The notes: generated by a model not told the origin, from the sequence alone. A DNA stretch of 64,000 nucleotides from Rhizopus sp. PT2906 (GCA_025529335.1 JAMYHX010000025.1:114423-178422); one strand, 5' to 3'; positions 25,440 to 37,605 are shown, counted from the stretch's first letter. Made by a program: numbers and translations.

Positions 25440-26187
25440 TTAAGCGACAGAAACAGAGAGATCTAATTTGCAATTTGTTATTTCTCTTTATTTTATATGA
25501 AATAAAAGTATTCACAATTTGAACGAAGCATGCTGTAAGTTGAAAGAGTAGGTTCTGGTACCATAGATTAACGGAGACTGAATCTGTGTGATGATGCATA
25601 AATTCCAATCAATTCTTTTGCGTTTTAAACCACCAACATCGTCAAACCAGTCTCTATTTATCAGGACAATGAAACAAGTCATACTTTATAAAGTAGTATA
25701 TTCAACATAAGTGATCTAAGGAGAGGCCAAGGCGAAAAACAGCTGCTGGTAAGTACATACTATAAATAAGTATGTTGAATTAAGTACATTTCAGCAAACT
25801 GTATATTTTTACAGAACTAGTATCTTTTGATATATCACAAAAGATTCTTAGGCTTAATTGGCCATATTGAAGGTCTATTATTTTGCAACTACCATTCTCA
25901 ACTCAGTTTGTTGTCCCTGCAACCACTTATCCCAATACTACTACTCAACAATAACCGTACTTGATGCATAAGGACAAACAGTTTCCAACAAGAAAAGCGT
26001 TCTTTGACACTCTGTTGATAAGATCATTTGAAGTAAACATACATTTAAACTATGTTTTATTTCAAATAAGTTAATTTTGTTGTTAGTTATCTTCCGCTTG
26101 AATCCTTAGTAGTACAGACATATTTGTCTCGTTTAATTTAGGAAATCTGATATGAATATTGTATTTCTTTCTTCTAAATTTAAAGAA
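25440..26187. other. Intergenic spacer
   Basis: TOP3B 3' untranslated region, then AT-rich sequence. No gene is seen. Confidence 0.55.
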
Positions 26188-26754
26188 ATGATTTTCAAGT
26201 CTATTTTGCTTAGTTTTACCATCCTATTTTCTTCTGTTCTATGTGAACTTTCTAATGAATTTGAAATAAAGTAAAGAAAAAAAAGGCCATATATCTATAC
26301 ATATCTATGCATATATATATATATATATATTGATGTATATTCTTATTTTAGGCACATGAAGGAAATACATCAAATGGAAGTATCAGATGCAGCCACATTC
26401 TTCAAGATACACGATTTAGATAAGAATGGATTTTGGGATGAGAAAGAACTTTTAAATATTTATGGTGTAGAAAGAGATGTTGATCCAGAAGCAGAACATA
26501 TAAAGTCTATTGTTGAACACGTTTTCAGCGTGATGGATCTTAATAAAGATAGACTCATCTCTCAAGATGAGTACACGTCAAGTAAATTCTTACCATCAAT
26601 CACAAAGGACCAAAAAAAGAAGGAAAAAGAGATGAAAAGTGGAAAGAATAATAATAAAAAACAGCAAAAGAAGTCATCTACCAGCAATAATAATAATAGT
26701 AATAAAAGGGGCGATGACTATGAATTTGTTGTACCAGCAAAATTCAGAGCATAA
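26188..26754 (+). CDS. SSP120: Secretory-pathway EF-hand protein, SSP120/nucleobindin-like
   Basis: Exons 26188-26270 and 26352-26754 (161 residues; the intron holds a TA microsatellite). Residues 1-20 form a signal peptide (MIFKSILLSFTILFSSVLC). KHMKEIHQME and FFKIHDLDKNGFWDEKEL follow, the first a helix and the second a canonical EF-hand loop (DLDKNGFWDEKE). A second loop is DLNKDRLISQDEY. The tail is Lys/Asn/Ser-rich and ends with a short conserved-looking YEFVVPAKFRA. Length and order fit yeast SSP120 and truncated nucleobindins, calcium-binding proteins of the secretory route. The exact role is unknown. Confidence 0.75.
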
Positions 26755-27530
26755 ATTAAACTAATCTCTATGATACACGTCGTCATTGATAGTCAGCATA
26801 TTCAAATAAAGACGTTATTTCCCACTAAAGAACATTTTAATTAACTCGCAAGTCAGAACACTTGTATAACTTATTCATATTCAACAAATGAAATGAGCCA
26901 GAAGGCTTTATTAAGCATACAAAGTAGTTTAGATTCTTTTACAAGATGTATTGAATCCCAAAAACTAAATGTGTGATTGCAAGAACTTTTGTCAAAGATT
27001 GCGAAAACAAAAGCAACATCATGTTAAGCATTTCGGCACATATCAAAAACCTTAAGTCTTTGGAATTAGTTGTTAAACCAGCGGAATCAAGAACTACCAA
27101 GCAAATCCTTAAGCTGGCTGCGACAAACTTTACACGCTCTATAAACAGAGGTTACTATTTATCAAGACATGTAAAATTGCAATCAAGAGTATATTGTATT
27201 ACCTTGCATATTTTAATTTCTTGATATCATTTGTATTGGAATCTTTCTGGACAAGTACCGTTGACTATCTTGCATTATGAATAATGAGACCAATCAAAAC
27301 CGTCTTTCGTGCAGTTTAGCATTCAATAACTTAAAAGTAGTGTAACCGTCATGTTGGCGTTTTTTAAGATGGCCTCCTGAGAATGTTTACAAAGGATTTG
27401 TTTCTTGAGTACCAACCTTTTTGTATATTCTGCTGTGATGAAAACTCGCAACCTTAATAGATCGCCCCTTTAGTAAAGGAATAGAGGTTTTGTTAATTGG
27501 GTTTCTAAACATATCTTATGTCATTTTAGG
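26755..27530. other. Intergenic, weak coding-like fragments
   Basis: A plus-strand frame at 26973-27224 includes HIKNLKSLELVVKPAESRTT, followed by more helical-looking sequence. It has no start context and no recognised family. It may be part of the decayed-gene field that follows. Confidence 0.35.
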
Positions 27531-28330
27531 AATGCTGATTCTTGGCTGCATGAAAACTATGAAGTAAATAATGGTCTACCAGAGTTTTTTAGACAGGGAA
27601 AATATACTTCTAGCATGAAGGAAGTAGCAGAGGAAGATTATATATTCGTCGTAGATAAAGCAAGTAAAATAGAGAGAGATTCAAATTATCAAGAATGGGC
27701 ATTGAATATGCAACAAAATGAATACAGGGTAATTCAGCATCTACACTAACTGTAAACTATTTTTTGTGTTATTGATATCTGTTCGCTAGGCCTCGGATCT
27801 AGCCTATTCAACGGATTATTAGCGTTGGCTGTCAGAGAAGGAAAAAGACGAACAACGTAAGGACGCTGCAGTGACGCTATATTGTGTCGTGGTTCTTATA
27901 AAATGAAGCACTTAAACTTGCGGGTGTAAGTATCGATTAACTTCAAATGAAGTATTTTGATAAGTTGTTCAATTAGAAAACTCGAAAGTTTTCTTATTTA
28001 AAACGTGTTCAAAAATGTCGTTGTTCTCTTTATTGAATTTCTAATCCTTTTTATACCATATACAAGTTATCAAAGTTATCAAAAGAAGTCGAGTATTATT
28101 AATACAATTGCTTTTACAAGAAGGAGTCGCGAACAACATAAGGCATTCTACCTTGATCCATCTGCTGCGCCAACTAGTTCAATTTCTTTTGTTGGAAGGG
28201 GCCGTAATCGACTTGAGCATATCAGGAATATCTTAATTGATTTAAACTTATTTTGTTTGTAACACTGATTGATAAACTCTTTTCAGGGCAGATAACCTAA
28301 ACCGTAAAAGTAATAGTTTTCAGAATTCCA
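27531..28330 (+). pseudogene. Broken gene of unknown family
   Basis: After an AG at 27530 an open segment reads NADSWLHENYEVNNGLPEFF and continues for about 66 residues to NEYR. A plausible GT-AG intron follows, then in frame ASDLAYSTDY, an internal TAG, RWLSEKEKDEQRKDAAVTLY and TGA. A third block, near 28100-28250, reads EQHKAFYLDPSAAPTSSISF then VGRGRNRLEHIRN. Splice signals are kept but a stop interrupts the protein and the parts need different frames. This is a decayed host gene or mobile-element gene; the family is not recognised. Confidence 0.45.
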
Positions 28331-28388
28331 AATGACACGCATGAACAATAAAGAATCCTAGACACTGGCTCCGCCGTGACATTCAACC

Positions 28389-28658
28389 CTAAATTCTGTT
28401 CACCGTCACGACTCGCCCAATGCAAGCACTAAAACAATCACAAAGGTTCTGTTCTTTATTCAAGCATTTAGGGATTACATTGATCGAGTGCTGGATGAAA
28501 TTTTGTATATGTTCAACAGGAATATCCTCACTGCCTTCAATTACTCTTGAAGAAAGTGTTTCTGTATCTATCAGTTTCTCTCTTCTAACTCGATCCTTCA
28601 GCAATTTAACCTCACACGAATGTCCAAAAATTTTCAAAAAACTGGGCGGAGTTTTCAA
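28389..28658 (-). pseudogene. Coding-like fragment, minus strand
   Basis: An 89-residue frame has good coding character: FLKIFGHSCEVKLLKDRVRR, then ETLSSRVIEGSEDIPVEHIQ and NFIQHSINVIPKCLNKEQNL, ending RVVTVNRI plus stop. No membrane segment or known motif is visible. Its upstream part cannot be traced, so it is probably the 3' portion of a broken gene facing the remnant at 27531-28330. Confidence 0.35.
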
Positions 28659-29152
28659 ACATCCGGTAAATTGAGAGTGGAAGCACAGTATTATAAGCGA
28701 CTTGTTAAATCAAAACTTATGCTTTAAACCTAACCGAACGAATGTCAATTTTATACTAATTCACATTTTTCTTATTCAAACGGCACTATACATTGCTTTT
28801 GGTGAGCTGACATCGATGAAAATCTACAGCATCTTTTCATGCAATGTCCCCAGAAACAGTATGTTTGAACGTGAGTTCTTTATGAGTACTTCTGTGACGT
28901 TATGGATAATACAGCTTCTCTGCAGCTAATAGTCTTTGGATTATCACAGTCATGAAGGCTTTCAGAGGTGGGTATATGGCAATTATTGGCTTGCGCTTTG
29001 CTATGTGTATAGCACCATCATTGACAATCAATTATACACGAAAGCACGTTTGATGTTGGCAATGTTTGCTCTTTTGTAGTTCATGCTTTGAGTTCGCAAC
29101 AAAAAAAAAATAACGTCATCATATATTTCAAATACAGTTTCAGGGTGCGCTT
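28659..29152. other. Intergenic spacer before NDUFA5
   Basis: AT-rich, no supported gene. A plus-strand frame at 28702-28929 shows hydrophobic pieces only. Confidence 0.4.
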
Positions 29153-29674
29153 ATGATTCGTCCAACCACATCAAAACTTTACAGGGTAAAAAAAATACGC
29201 TCCTGTTGTATATTGTAAGCTCTTCTTCCCTACATTACCCTGCAATGCGTTTTACTCGTTCTCTTTTCCAGGCTGCGACTAAGGTATTGATCTTTTTTTT
29301 ATAAATGTTAGACATGACTAACTATATATTCTTAGGCCACTACCGGCCTCGCTGGTATCCGTGTTCACCCTAACCCTCGCCCTCATTTGATCGAAACGTA
29401 CAACAAAACACTCGAAGCTTTGTCTCGTCTTCCTAGCACAGCTGTTTACAGACAAGCCACTGAATCATTAACCCAACAACGCTTGGCGATTGTTCAATCT
29501 ACCGAAAATGTTGATGAAATCGAATCAAAAATCGATTGTGGACAAATTGAAGAGCTTATCATGCAAGCTCAGGATGAGTTGAACTTGGTTGCAAAGATGG
29601 AAGAATGGAAAGCCTGGGAACCACTTGAAACACCTATTCCTGAAGGTCAATGGAAATATCCTTCCAAAGAATAA
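29153..29674 (+). CDS. NDUFA5: NADH dehydrogenase (complex I) subunit NDUFA5 / 29.9-kDa fungal subunit
   Basis: Exons 29153-29185, 29272-29283 and 29336-29674 give 127 residues; the middle exon is only 12 nt (AATK). The N-terminus (MIRPTTSKLYR) is Arg-containing and may aid mitochondrial import. The core matches the family: TTGLAGIRVHPNPRPHLIET, a helical region, then MEEWKAWEPLETPIPEGQWK near the C-terminus. It is an accessory subunit of the matrix arm of respiratory complex I. Its presence shows a conventional complex I, as expected outside Saccharomycetes. Confidence 0.93.
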
Positions 29675-30032
29675 ACTGTATATATTATACACGACATACG
29701 CATATCATCTTCTTCCTTTTATTTCTATTTCATACACGAATAGATTAGAGATTTTATGATTAGAGACACACATTCTTTTTTAAAAAAAAGGAATCGTACA
29801 GTAGGTATATTCGGACATGATCAACTGTGGACTTGCTTTATAGACATCCTAAACACCTTGATCTTAAACCCAGTTGAGTTGTTTTTATTCAAAGCCCAAA
29901 GATAGTATGAAGAGAGCGATTTAGTATACAAAGCAGTAAAATATCAAAGGGCAAAATGAAAAGCCCAATGCGTAAATTTATTAGAAAAATCGATATATAA
30001 AATAGAGTAGATATATAAAAAAAGAGAAGAAA
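29675..30032. other. Convergent 3' spacer
   Basis: Contains the 3' ends of NDUFA5 and the minus-strand transporter. Nothing else is seen. Confidence 0.6.
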
Positions 30033-31636
30033 CTAGAGTTTATAGATAAACGACTTGTTTTCCTGATCTGTCAAATCATCATTGACGTCGTATTTTTCCC
30101 CTGATGGATTACTCAGTCTTTTCTTATTCTCTGATGCCATCAATTGACGTGCGACAAAAAGCATCACTAAAATAGCTGCATTACCGATGCAGTATATGAT
30201 CATACCAGTCTTGTAAGCAGGAGCCTCATGTTCCAGCATGAGAAGTGGACCAACAAAGTTACCAAGTGTGAAAAAGATAATATTCATGCCGTTATAAAAA
30301 ATCTTTTTGGTGTACCCAGTCACGTTGGAAGCAATGATTGTCAACAACATGACAGCTGTACCATTCTCTGCCCAAGCTAAGAAATAGCCCAACAATTTGA
30401 CACCTGTCAAGGGTAATACAGCGAGTAAGATGACTCCAATCAGTGATATAGTTGTGCAAACGACAACTGAAAAGTAAAGCTGTCCTGTCTTTCGAGCAAC
30501 CCAGACTCCCAACAGAGATAACAGAGCAGATACACAACCACTAGGTACTTGCATAAGAATAGATTCCTGACTCTATACATAAAGAACATCAGTCTCTTTT
30601 TTCTTTTATGCAAGTTAAACTTACAGTGAAGCCCACACTGCGCACGATCAGTGTACTGAATACGACCAAACCACCTGTGTGAAGATTGTTACAGAATGTA
30701 GATAAACAGACCAGCCAGAGTCGAGGCTCACGCAAGGCTTCCCATATATGTCGCGTCTTGATTTCGTACACACGCACAACTGCATTATCCTTCGTTCGCT
30801 CTTTCACTATGCTTTTTTCTTCTTCTGTCAAGCGAAACATATACGATGTCGGCGTGTCGGGCAAAAAGAAGAAGACAAGAATACCAAAAAGGACAGTCAA
30901 GGAGCCCCAGATAATATATGGCCATCGCCAAGAATGAATACCGTTTGCATTATTGATATAAGATATACCATAGGCACAGGCAGCCCCAACCATCGTACCC
31001 GAGCCGTTACTTAGCCAAAGGAAGCCGTATGCAGCCGACTGCTCCGATCGACGGTAGACGCTGTTCAGAATGATAAGCAAGGAGGGATAGGTGCCAGCTT
31101 CAAATAAGCCTAAAAGGACGCGGGTGGCAGCTAGTTGGGCAAAAGTGTTGCAAAGAGCCGTGCAACCCATAACGATACCCCAGAGAATAAGAAGTACACC
31201 AAGATAACGGGAGATGCGGAATTTTTGTAAAAGGTAGTTGTTTGGTAGTTGAAAGCAAATATATCCGAGATAAAAGAAGGAGCCTAACCAACTATATTGT
31301 GTTCCGCTTAATTTAGTGTCTTGAATAATCCCAAGAACAGCAGCAATACTAAGTGTTGATTTATCAACAAACTAGTAAAAAGGAAATGAGAAAAGGTTTG
31401 ATCTATAGATGACAGTACTATACCTGAATGAAAACGATTGCGCCAATAAAAGGTAGAAGCGTATAATTGATTTTTCGTACAAGTCTCTTCTCCGCTTCAG
31501 ACTTGACAAAGGTCGCTTTAGAAACCTCCTCTTCAAAATCCTTGTGTGCTTCATCATTACTGCTGTAGTCACTACCTGCTTTGTTATCAATAAACGTTTC
31601 CACGCCTTTATTGATAGAACCCTTATTTGTAGTCAT
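30033..31636 (-). CDS. Major facilitator superfamily transporter, anion:cation symporter (Dal5/Tna1-like) family
   Basis: Exons 31636-31424, 31371-30625 and 30572-30033 give 499 residues. A hydrophilic N-terminus is followed by VRKINYTLLPFIGAIVFIQF, typical of this family's TM1, then about 12 membrane helices. The helix 4-5 region reads VLLGLFEAGTYPSLLIILNS, the family's R-x-x-x-G-x-x-E-A-G-x-x-P motif, and the central loop is cytosolic (FFFLPDTPTSY before TEEEK). Family members carry allantoate, nicotinate, pantothenate or other organic anions with protons; the substrate here is unknown. A TATAAAAAG box lies about 45 bp upstream of the start. It shares family with the gene at 56441-58332, but the two are diverged. 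Confidence 0.9.
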
Positions 31637-31873
31637 GGAAATGTAAAGATAATAGAAAATAAAGGTAATCAATCTATCTTTTTATACTCATTTGTAGAAT
31701 TCTATGCTTGAATAGAGTTTGAAACCATAGCAACTTAACATTTTACTCATGAACACAAACTACCATGTTTGCATAATAGTCCTTTGTGTCACCCTAAACC
31801 ACGCTTTCTCAAAGACTAAAAAGGCCTAAGAAAAAAATGATCCACAGCGATAATAATGAAATCAGCTTTACGT

Positions 31874-32140
31874 TTATAGACATTTGCCACATTGGTAATG
31901 ACAGAAATTGCGGGGTAAGTGACACAGTTGGCTGTATGACATGGCAACCAAAATCGTCGTCAAGCAACTCATATTAAATCCAACACGATTTAATAAATCG
32001 ACAATAACCCCAATGAAAAAGACGAAAGGAAATAAGGGCAAGGTAGGATAACCAATGAAAGGAAAAGGAAAATATGCATCTAGATTTGCTTCACACGAAT
32101 CGCAATCTTCCTTGATTTCTATTTTCGTTGGACTGGTCAT
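31874..32140 (-). CDS. Small hypothetical protein
   Basis: An 88-residue frame begins MTSPTKIEIKEDCDSCEANL, then a strongly hydrophobic stretch (PFPFIGYPTLPLFPFVFFIG), then a Cys-rich end. It starts about 240 bp upstream of the transporter and has the same orientation. The composition, acidic N-terminus then one membrane helix, looks protein-like, but no family is recognised and an undetected intron is possible. Confidence 0.3.
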   Translation of the reverse strand: MTSPTKIEIKEDCDSCEANLDAYFPFPFIGYPTLPLFPFVFFIGVIVDLLNRVGFNMSCLTTILVAMSYSQLCHLPRNFCHYQCGKCL

Positions 32141-33841
32141 TATGCTGACTATACACGTTTATAGTGGGTGTCTATACGAGTTATCAGAGGTCATCAGCGC
32201 ATATTATTATTTTCGCCGATAAGGGGATGTACTGACATTGTTGGATCGTGTGAGAAAAAGTTGGAGAAAAAGGGGAGTGCGTACCTTAAATATGATGGAA
32301 AAATTAAAGCTTTAAAAATGACTAATCAGATCCATCAATGGGAAAATTGATCACGAACTTCAATATTGGATATTAACTGGTTTCATGCACTGTTGATCCG
32401 ATTTTATGCCGCCCTCACTCTCCTTATTTTTTCTTTGCCAACAACAATGCCTTTTTTCTTTGTTTTCTTCTAAAAATACATTGCACCTTATTAGGAAATT
32501 GATACACAAGATAGGCCATGGCTATTCTTGAATTAGATTTGATGTAGTTTGCTTACTTGAACAATCTTTGCTATATATTTTAAAATATCAGCATTATATA
32601 TGCTCATTCTTTTTATACATATGATAGAAAGGATTCGAGTAATATACAAGTAACGCTAGATATAATGGCTATGTTGCCTCCATTCCGATATAAAGTCATG
32701 TTTAGCTTGACGCCACACATTCAAATGTTTTGTTGGAGGGCTTCAATCGTTCTTGTCATCTTCAAAATACATCAATTTCTTCAACAGGAGGAAGACCATT
32801 AACAAACTTGTTTCTTCCTCATTAAAACTTGCTCTAATCGACGATCTATGTCGATTACATGTCAGAAGACCCTTTGTTCAGTGTTTGCATTGTATTTTAG
32901 CAGTAAATCTAATCTAAAAAATCTGGAAACCTTCAACAAAGTCAACAAGATTTACATTTGTAAAAGACAAACAAGTTGATTGCAAACAAAATAGATTCTT
33001 TATTAAAAGGAATAACCAAACATGGTTAAATTAAGGCGCATGTGAGTTTTATAGTGGAGATTTGGTGTTGTCAGTGATATTCTTTTCTGATGCAATATTG
33101 AAATGTAAAGCAGAATGTATACAAGATTATATAAACTGGTGTTCGGATCAAATAACTCTTACAGTTTGTGCCATGAACATACAGAATGGATTAAAACCAC
33201 GGTAGGATGTCATGGTGAATCACGCTTTCGCTCCAAGTACCTGCTTGAAACTCATAACCGATCCGGTTATGACACTGCTAATATGTCTCTACAGATTTCT
33301 CTTCTTAGTCCGATCGTACGTTGGTTTGACCAGGGATCAAAATTGAGAAGCGGAAAGAAGTAGTGTCAGATTGACTGAATCAATAAAACCATAGTCACTG
33401 ATTCGAAATGGATTAATCATCCCTTTTCTGCATTATGAAATAGGCCATCATCATTTAACGTTTGCAACTTTAAAGCTATGCAAGGCTAAGAATAGCCCGC
33501 ATGCCTTTAAATAAATCAATTGGGAGGCATCCAAAGCACAATATTATTCGTGTAACACTAACACGTTTCCCATCAACAACAAATATTAGATTGTCATGGA
33601 GATATTGACATGGTATACAATGAAAACAATAACCAAAACAAGATACTGTTGATGAGATTCTAAATCAAAACCACCGAGAAAATAACAAGATCCCTTTACA
33701 CTGTTTAACTTTCCGGTGATTCGTAACGTAAGACAAAATGAGACACAAAACTCTTTTTTTTTTTTTTTCCTACGAAATATGATGCAGAGAGTTAAATTTT
33801 ATTGTTATTAAAGTAATAGAATGGTATACTAAAGAAGCATT
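32141..33841. other. Gene-poor region
   Basis: No supported gene. A plus-strand 82-codon frame at 33115-33363 (GCHGESRFRSKYLLETHNRS) has no recognised family and no promoter context. Confidence 0.45.
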
Positions 33842-34466
33842 TTAAAGCATAGATGCTAAAACAGCAACAGCAGCAAGGGAAAGAATAGCCTTGGCAGGAG
33901 ATACGGTAGTAACAGCATCACTCTTGAAAATGGAAACATTTGTGGAAGATGGTGTACCAGAGGAACCAGTAGCAGCAGCAGATGGGACGACAGAGGAGGA
34001 GGAAACGGGCAAGATGGTAATAGGAATAGACGTTTGAGTGTTTGTTTTAGAATCTAAAAAGACAACATTGTATGAGCCAAGAGGGATGTTGGTAGGAATG
34101 TTGTAGTTGACAGAGTGTTCATAATAAGTAACATTGTTTTTGGTTCTAACACTGTCTGGTGATTTAGAGGTGTCCAAGGTTGTAGCAATAACAAAAGATG
34201 TACTGCTGTTAGCGGCCGAAACAAGGCTAACAGAAAGAGAAATATCTGGCAAAGTAATGAGTTATTGTGTTGTCATTATTGTTTATTATCATACCTGCAG
34301 GAACATTTTCAAAGATAGTAACAGTACAGGGTAACATTTGACCAGCAACATAAGCACCATTCATGACAGGGCTAGTGACATTATAGTTTTGCATAGGAGC
34401 AGTAACTTGAGCAAGGGCTCCAGTAAGAGCTAAAGCAAGTCCAGAGACAATAGCAAAGAATTTCAT
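33842..34466 (-). CDS. Small secreted Ser/Thr-rich protein, probably GPI-anchored (paralogue of 10706-11389)
   Basis: Exons 34466-34295 and 34245-33842 give 191 residues. Signal peptide MKFFAIVSGLALALTGALA, then a beta-rich domain opening YNVTSPVMNGAYVAGQMLPC, the Kre9/Knh1 N-terminal signature. Several N-glycosylation sites (NVT, NSS) and a Ser/Thr-rich stalk follow, then a C-terminal hydrophobic segment (ILSLAAVAVLASML) fitting GPI attachment. The first intron falls at the same place as in the plus-strand paralogue. The expected location is cell wall or plasma membrane; the function (beta-glucan assembly or surface shielding) is inferred. Confidence 0.8.
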
Positions 34467-35996
34467 TATGTTTTATAAATAGACAAAGAAAAAAGAGAAA
34501 AAGAGAAAAAAATAGAAGAAGGTTTGCTCCTTTATTGATTATTGGATTTCAGTGTAACATGTCAATTATGGATAGACTACAGCGATTTGTGCCTGTTTCG
34601 ACAGCATGCCCATTTCCGAAGACTAAGGATGTGGTTATAGGCTTTCTAGCCACACTTTATTCTCGATAATATAATAAAATAAGAAGCTTATTGTTCTCTT
34701 TACATCTTTCGAACAGTGCATTTGTCTATAGTTTGGAGAATTGGTGCCAGGGACGGATTTTAAAAGAATACTGGTATACCTAACGGCGCTTTCGCTATCT
34801 TCTTTTTTGTTAGATAAAGGATACCATACTCTTGTCATCTTATGGCCCTTAGGTATCTATACTTGCTATATCCAACGATGAGGAGCATGAATCATCATCA
34901 CTTAATATTCTTGACACTTAATGGCTTTCATGTCCTTTCATCATCTTTATGATCTTGTGACCTGTTCTAGTTTCTTCTATTTTTTTCTATATGCCTACCT
35001 TCATATACCAGATCGAATTGCCCAAGGCAAGAATATTCTTTACATCCGTCATGCTTTCTGGGATATACAATTGAACGCTTTGTTTTATATATAAAGCGTG
35101 TTTGAGTAAAGCTCTAGTATTCACAAATATAGGGAATTATCTATTAATAAAAGTTAGATGAAGTTGAATCATGAGATAAAAACAAGCACTACCTACCAAT
35201 TGCTTGCATGTACGGGATTTGCAACTTCATTACAATGGCTTCTTTGGTTCAAATATACGTCTTGAACGAGGCATTAGGTATTGTCAAGGCACCGAATGTG
35301 TACATGCCATCATCGTAGCCGTACTTCCAGTCTTATGCATAATTTTTCTCGATATCTCAAGTCCGAACATATCATGCTCACCATCATCAATCACACATCC
35401 ATCTGTCTTGTTCTATTTCAGGCAGTGATTTTAACATGTGTTCGCCCAGGTACGAACATAAAGTTAACAATAGAATCTACTGCAATCTCAATTGACGGCT
35501 AAACTAGCAATTTATTTCAAGTTGCATTTACTGATTTTTAAGTCGACCAAATAAACCTTTGCTTGAGAAGTAATAGCTATTTTATAAAAGAAATATAGTT
35601 GGAATGAAAAAGATTGCACCTTAATATCAGCAGATAAAGCCGTTGATCTTATTATCCAAGACAAAGTCTAAACATGCAAAAGAAACTATGATACACTATG
35701 ATCATTTGTGGCAAGCACTAATCTCTGAAATCAGTGTATTATTTAAAAGAGGAATTTGCACAGCAATGCACTTAATTTTAACGAACGCTTGTTTTGTTTG
35801 CTCCTTTTTCATCATTTCTTTGTGATTTCAGTTTCAGTCACAATAAGCTGGCTTTTTGTTATTTCTTACCAGTATCTTTTTTCTTTAAAACTAACGATCA
35901 TCATGTAAGTGGTTCAAAAAAAAAATAGAGAATACGAGAACAAAAATAATGTATACTTCATTATTATTTTCGCTTTGAGAAATAAGTAAAAGAACA
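34467..35996. other. Gene-poor region between two secreted-protein genes
   Basis: A minus-strand frame (34838-34635) and a plus-strand frame (35204-35428) are the only openings over 65 codons. Neither has a recognised family. Confidence 0.45.
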
Positions 35997-36729
35997 TTAA
36001 CCAAGCAAACCACCCAAGAGGGCAGTAACAGTAACAGATAGAAGGATTTTGCCAACGCTAGAAACTAATTGAGTTCCTATAGACACAGTAACAGGACTGC
36101 TGCTACTTGCAGTTGGAACTGTGGGTGATATAGCTGAACCACTTGACTGTGCAATAACCTGGCTTGAAATTGTACTTGCAAAAGCAGACAATGTGTTAGT
36201 AGATGATGCTATATAAAGTTTTCAAGGAAGGTTAGTAAGGAGAAGACAATTAAGGAGAAAAAAAATCTGGAACGATTTTTATTTTCTCTTTTCGTTTTCT
36301 AATGATACGTACCTTCAGATACTAGGGTAGAAGAAGAGGCAGATGACCAAGAAGAAGCGCTAGCAGCAGACAAACTTGCTTTGGTAGGCGTGACTGAATT
36401 GCTAACTGCAGAAGCAGTAGTAGTAGTAGTAGTCGTAGTAGTAGTAGTAGTAGCCACAGGAGTAATAGTGGTAGTGGTAGTAGTAGGAACTTCGGTTATA
36501 TAGTTCGAGATTTGGTCTTTGCTGATAACAGACTTCCACCAAAAGATATCAGTATTAAGAGCAGGCAAAGTAGGTTCAGCATCGTTACTAGTTTCATCTA
36601 TAATTTTCTAGATCAGCATCTGAACTTTGACATACCATCATTGATTTCTTTTTTCTTACCTTCTTGACAGAAAGCCAACTGATGAAGAGCAAGGACTGTC
36701 AATAAGGATAAGGCTTTTTCAAACTTCAT
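35997..36729 (-). CDS. Secreted Thr/Ser-rich cell-wall-type protein
   Basis: Exons 36729-36660, 36597-36313 and 36208-35997 give 188 residues. Signal peptide MKFEKALSLLTVLALHQLAF, then a short unique segment (TDIFWWKSVISKDQISNYI), then a threonine tract encoded by ACT/ACC repeats (minus-strand image of the GTA/GTG-rich tract near 36415-36490). A Ser/Ala/Val-rich stalk and a hydrophobic C-terminus (ILLSVTVTALLGGLLG) like a GPI signal end it. This is a mannoprotein-like surface protein. It lies about 1.5 kb upstream of the gene at 34466-33842 in the same orientation, but lacks the LPC domain. The Thr-tract length is likely variable between strains. Confidence 0.75.
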
Positions 36730-37116
36730 GATGAATTGTAAAGAAAGGAAAAAGAAGAAGAAAATAAGTATTGATTTATATACATAAGTCACTCCTTTCT
36801 CCTATTCTCTCCTTCCTCCCTTGCTTCTTTATCGTAAAGTTCAAGGATGATGATAACGCAGAGATCTACAAGGTTAATTTATACATATTCAGAGTAAAAG
36901 GGTTACATAAGACTAGGGGATAATAAAGTAAGAAATGAAAACATTTATTTACAAATGATTTTGAATCTATGAAAGAAATTATAAAATACAACTTTTTCTT
37001 TCACTGTCAATGCATCATTTGAACGCACAAAAAAATTAAAATAAATGTTCTCAGCACCAACGACGATCATAAAGAAAAAAAAAAAATATATGTATAAGCT
37101 GTCATTTTTAAATCCT
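36730..37116. other. Spacer
   Basis: TATATAAAT at about 36776-36784 (minus sense) is a likely TATA box for the Thr-rich gene. No other gene is seen. Confidence 0.5.
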
Positions 37117-37605
37117 TTAGATAAGGAGCTTTTCGATTTGAGTCTTGATGTTCAAAATTTGAGGCTTCAAGTCAGAGGCTTCGTTGGTGGTGACAGAAGC
37201 AGCAATGACAGGACGAGAAACACCACAGGCACGACCCAAGGCAGTCTTGGAGGGAACAAAGACGTAGGGAACGTTCTTGTCTTCACAAAGGAGAGGAAGG
37301 TGAAGAAGAATTTCAAGAGGCTCGGTATCAGCTATAAAACAAATGAATATCACATAAACACACAAACTACAAAAAACAACTTACCAGCCATGACGATGAA
37401 TTCGGAAATACCTCTGTTCAAGGTCTTGGTAGCTTCGTTAGCACCCTTCTTCAATTGCTTGTAATGAGAGGCTTGTTGAACGAGATCAAGAATGGTGCTG
37501 GTCAAAGCAGCATCAGCAAGAGGGAAAGCCTTGGGGTTAACAGCAGCAGACTAATACACGAAGAGTGAGTATAAAATAAGAAAATACAACCAAGGTGCTT
37601 ACCAT
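37117..37605 (-). CDS. SNU13: SNU13 / NHP2L1 (15.5K), L7Ae-family RNA-binding protein
   Basis: Exons 37605-37603, 37550-37385 and 37331-37117 give 127 residues, the family length. Exon 1 contributes only the ATG, joined to TCTGCTGCT ([17 protein letters not shown]). L7Ae signature residues follow: [40 protein letters not shown] and [20 protein letters not shown]. The protein binds the kink-turn of U4 snRNA in the tri-snRNP and of box C/D snoRNAs. The start codon could be misassigned in an automated annotation because the donor GTAAGC directly follows ATG. Confidence 0.95.

Noticed and set aside
33115..33363. 82-codon plus-strand frame
   Set aside because: No family, no leader, no splice logic; AT-rich gene-poor surroundings.
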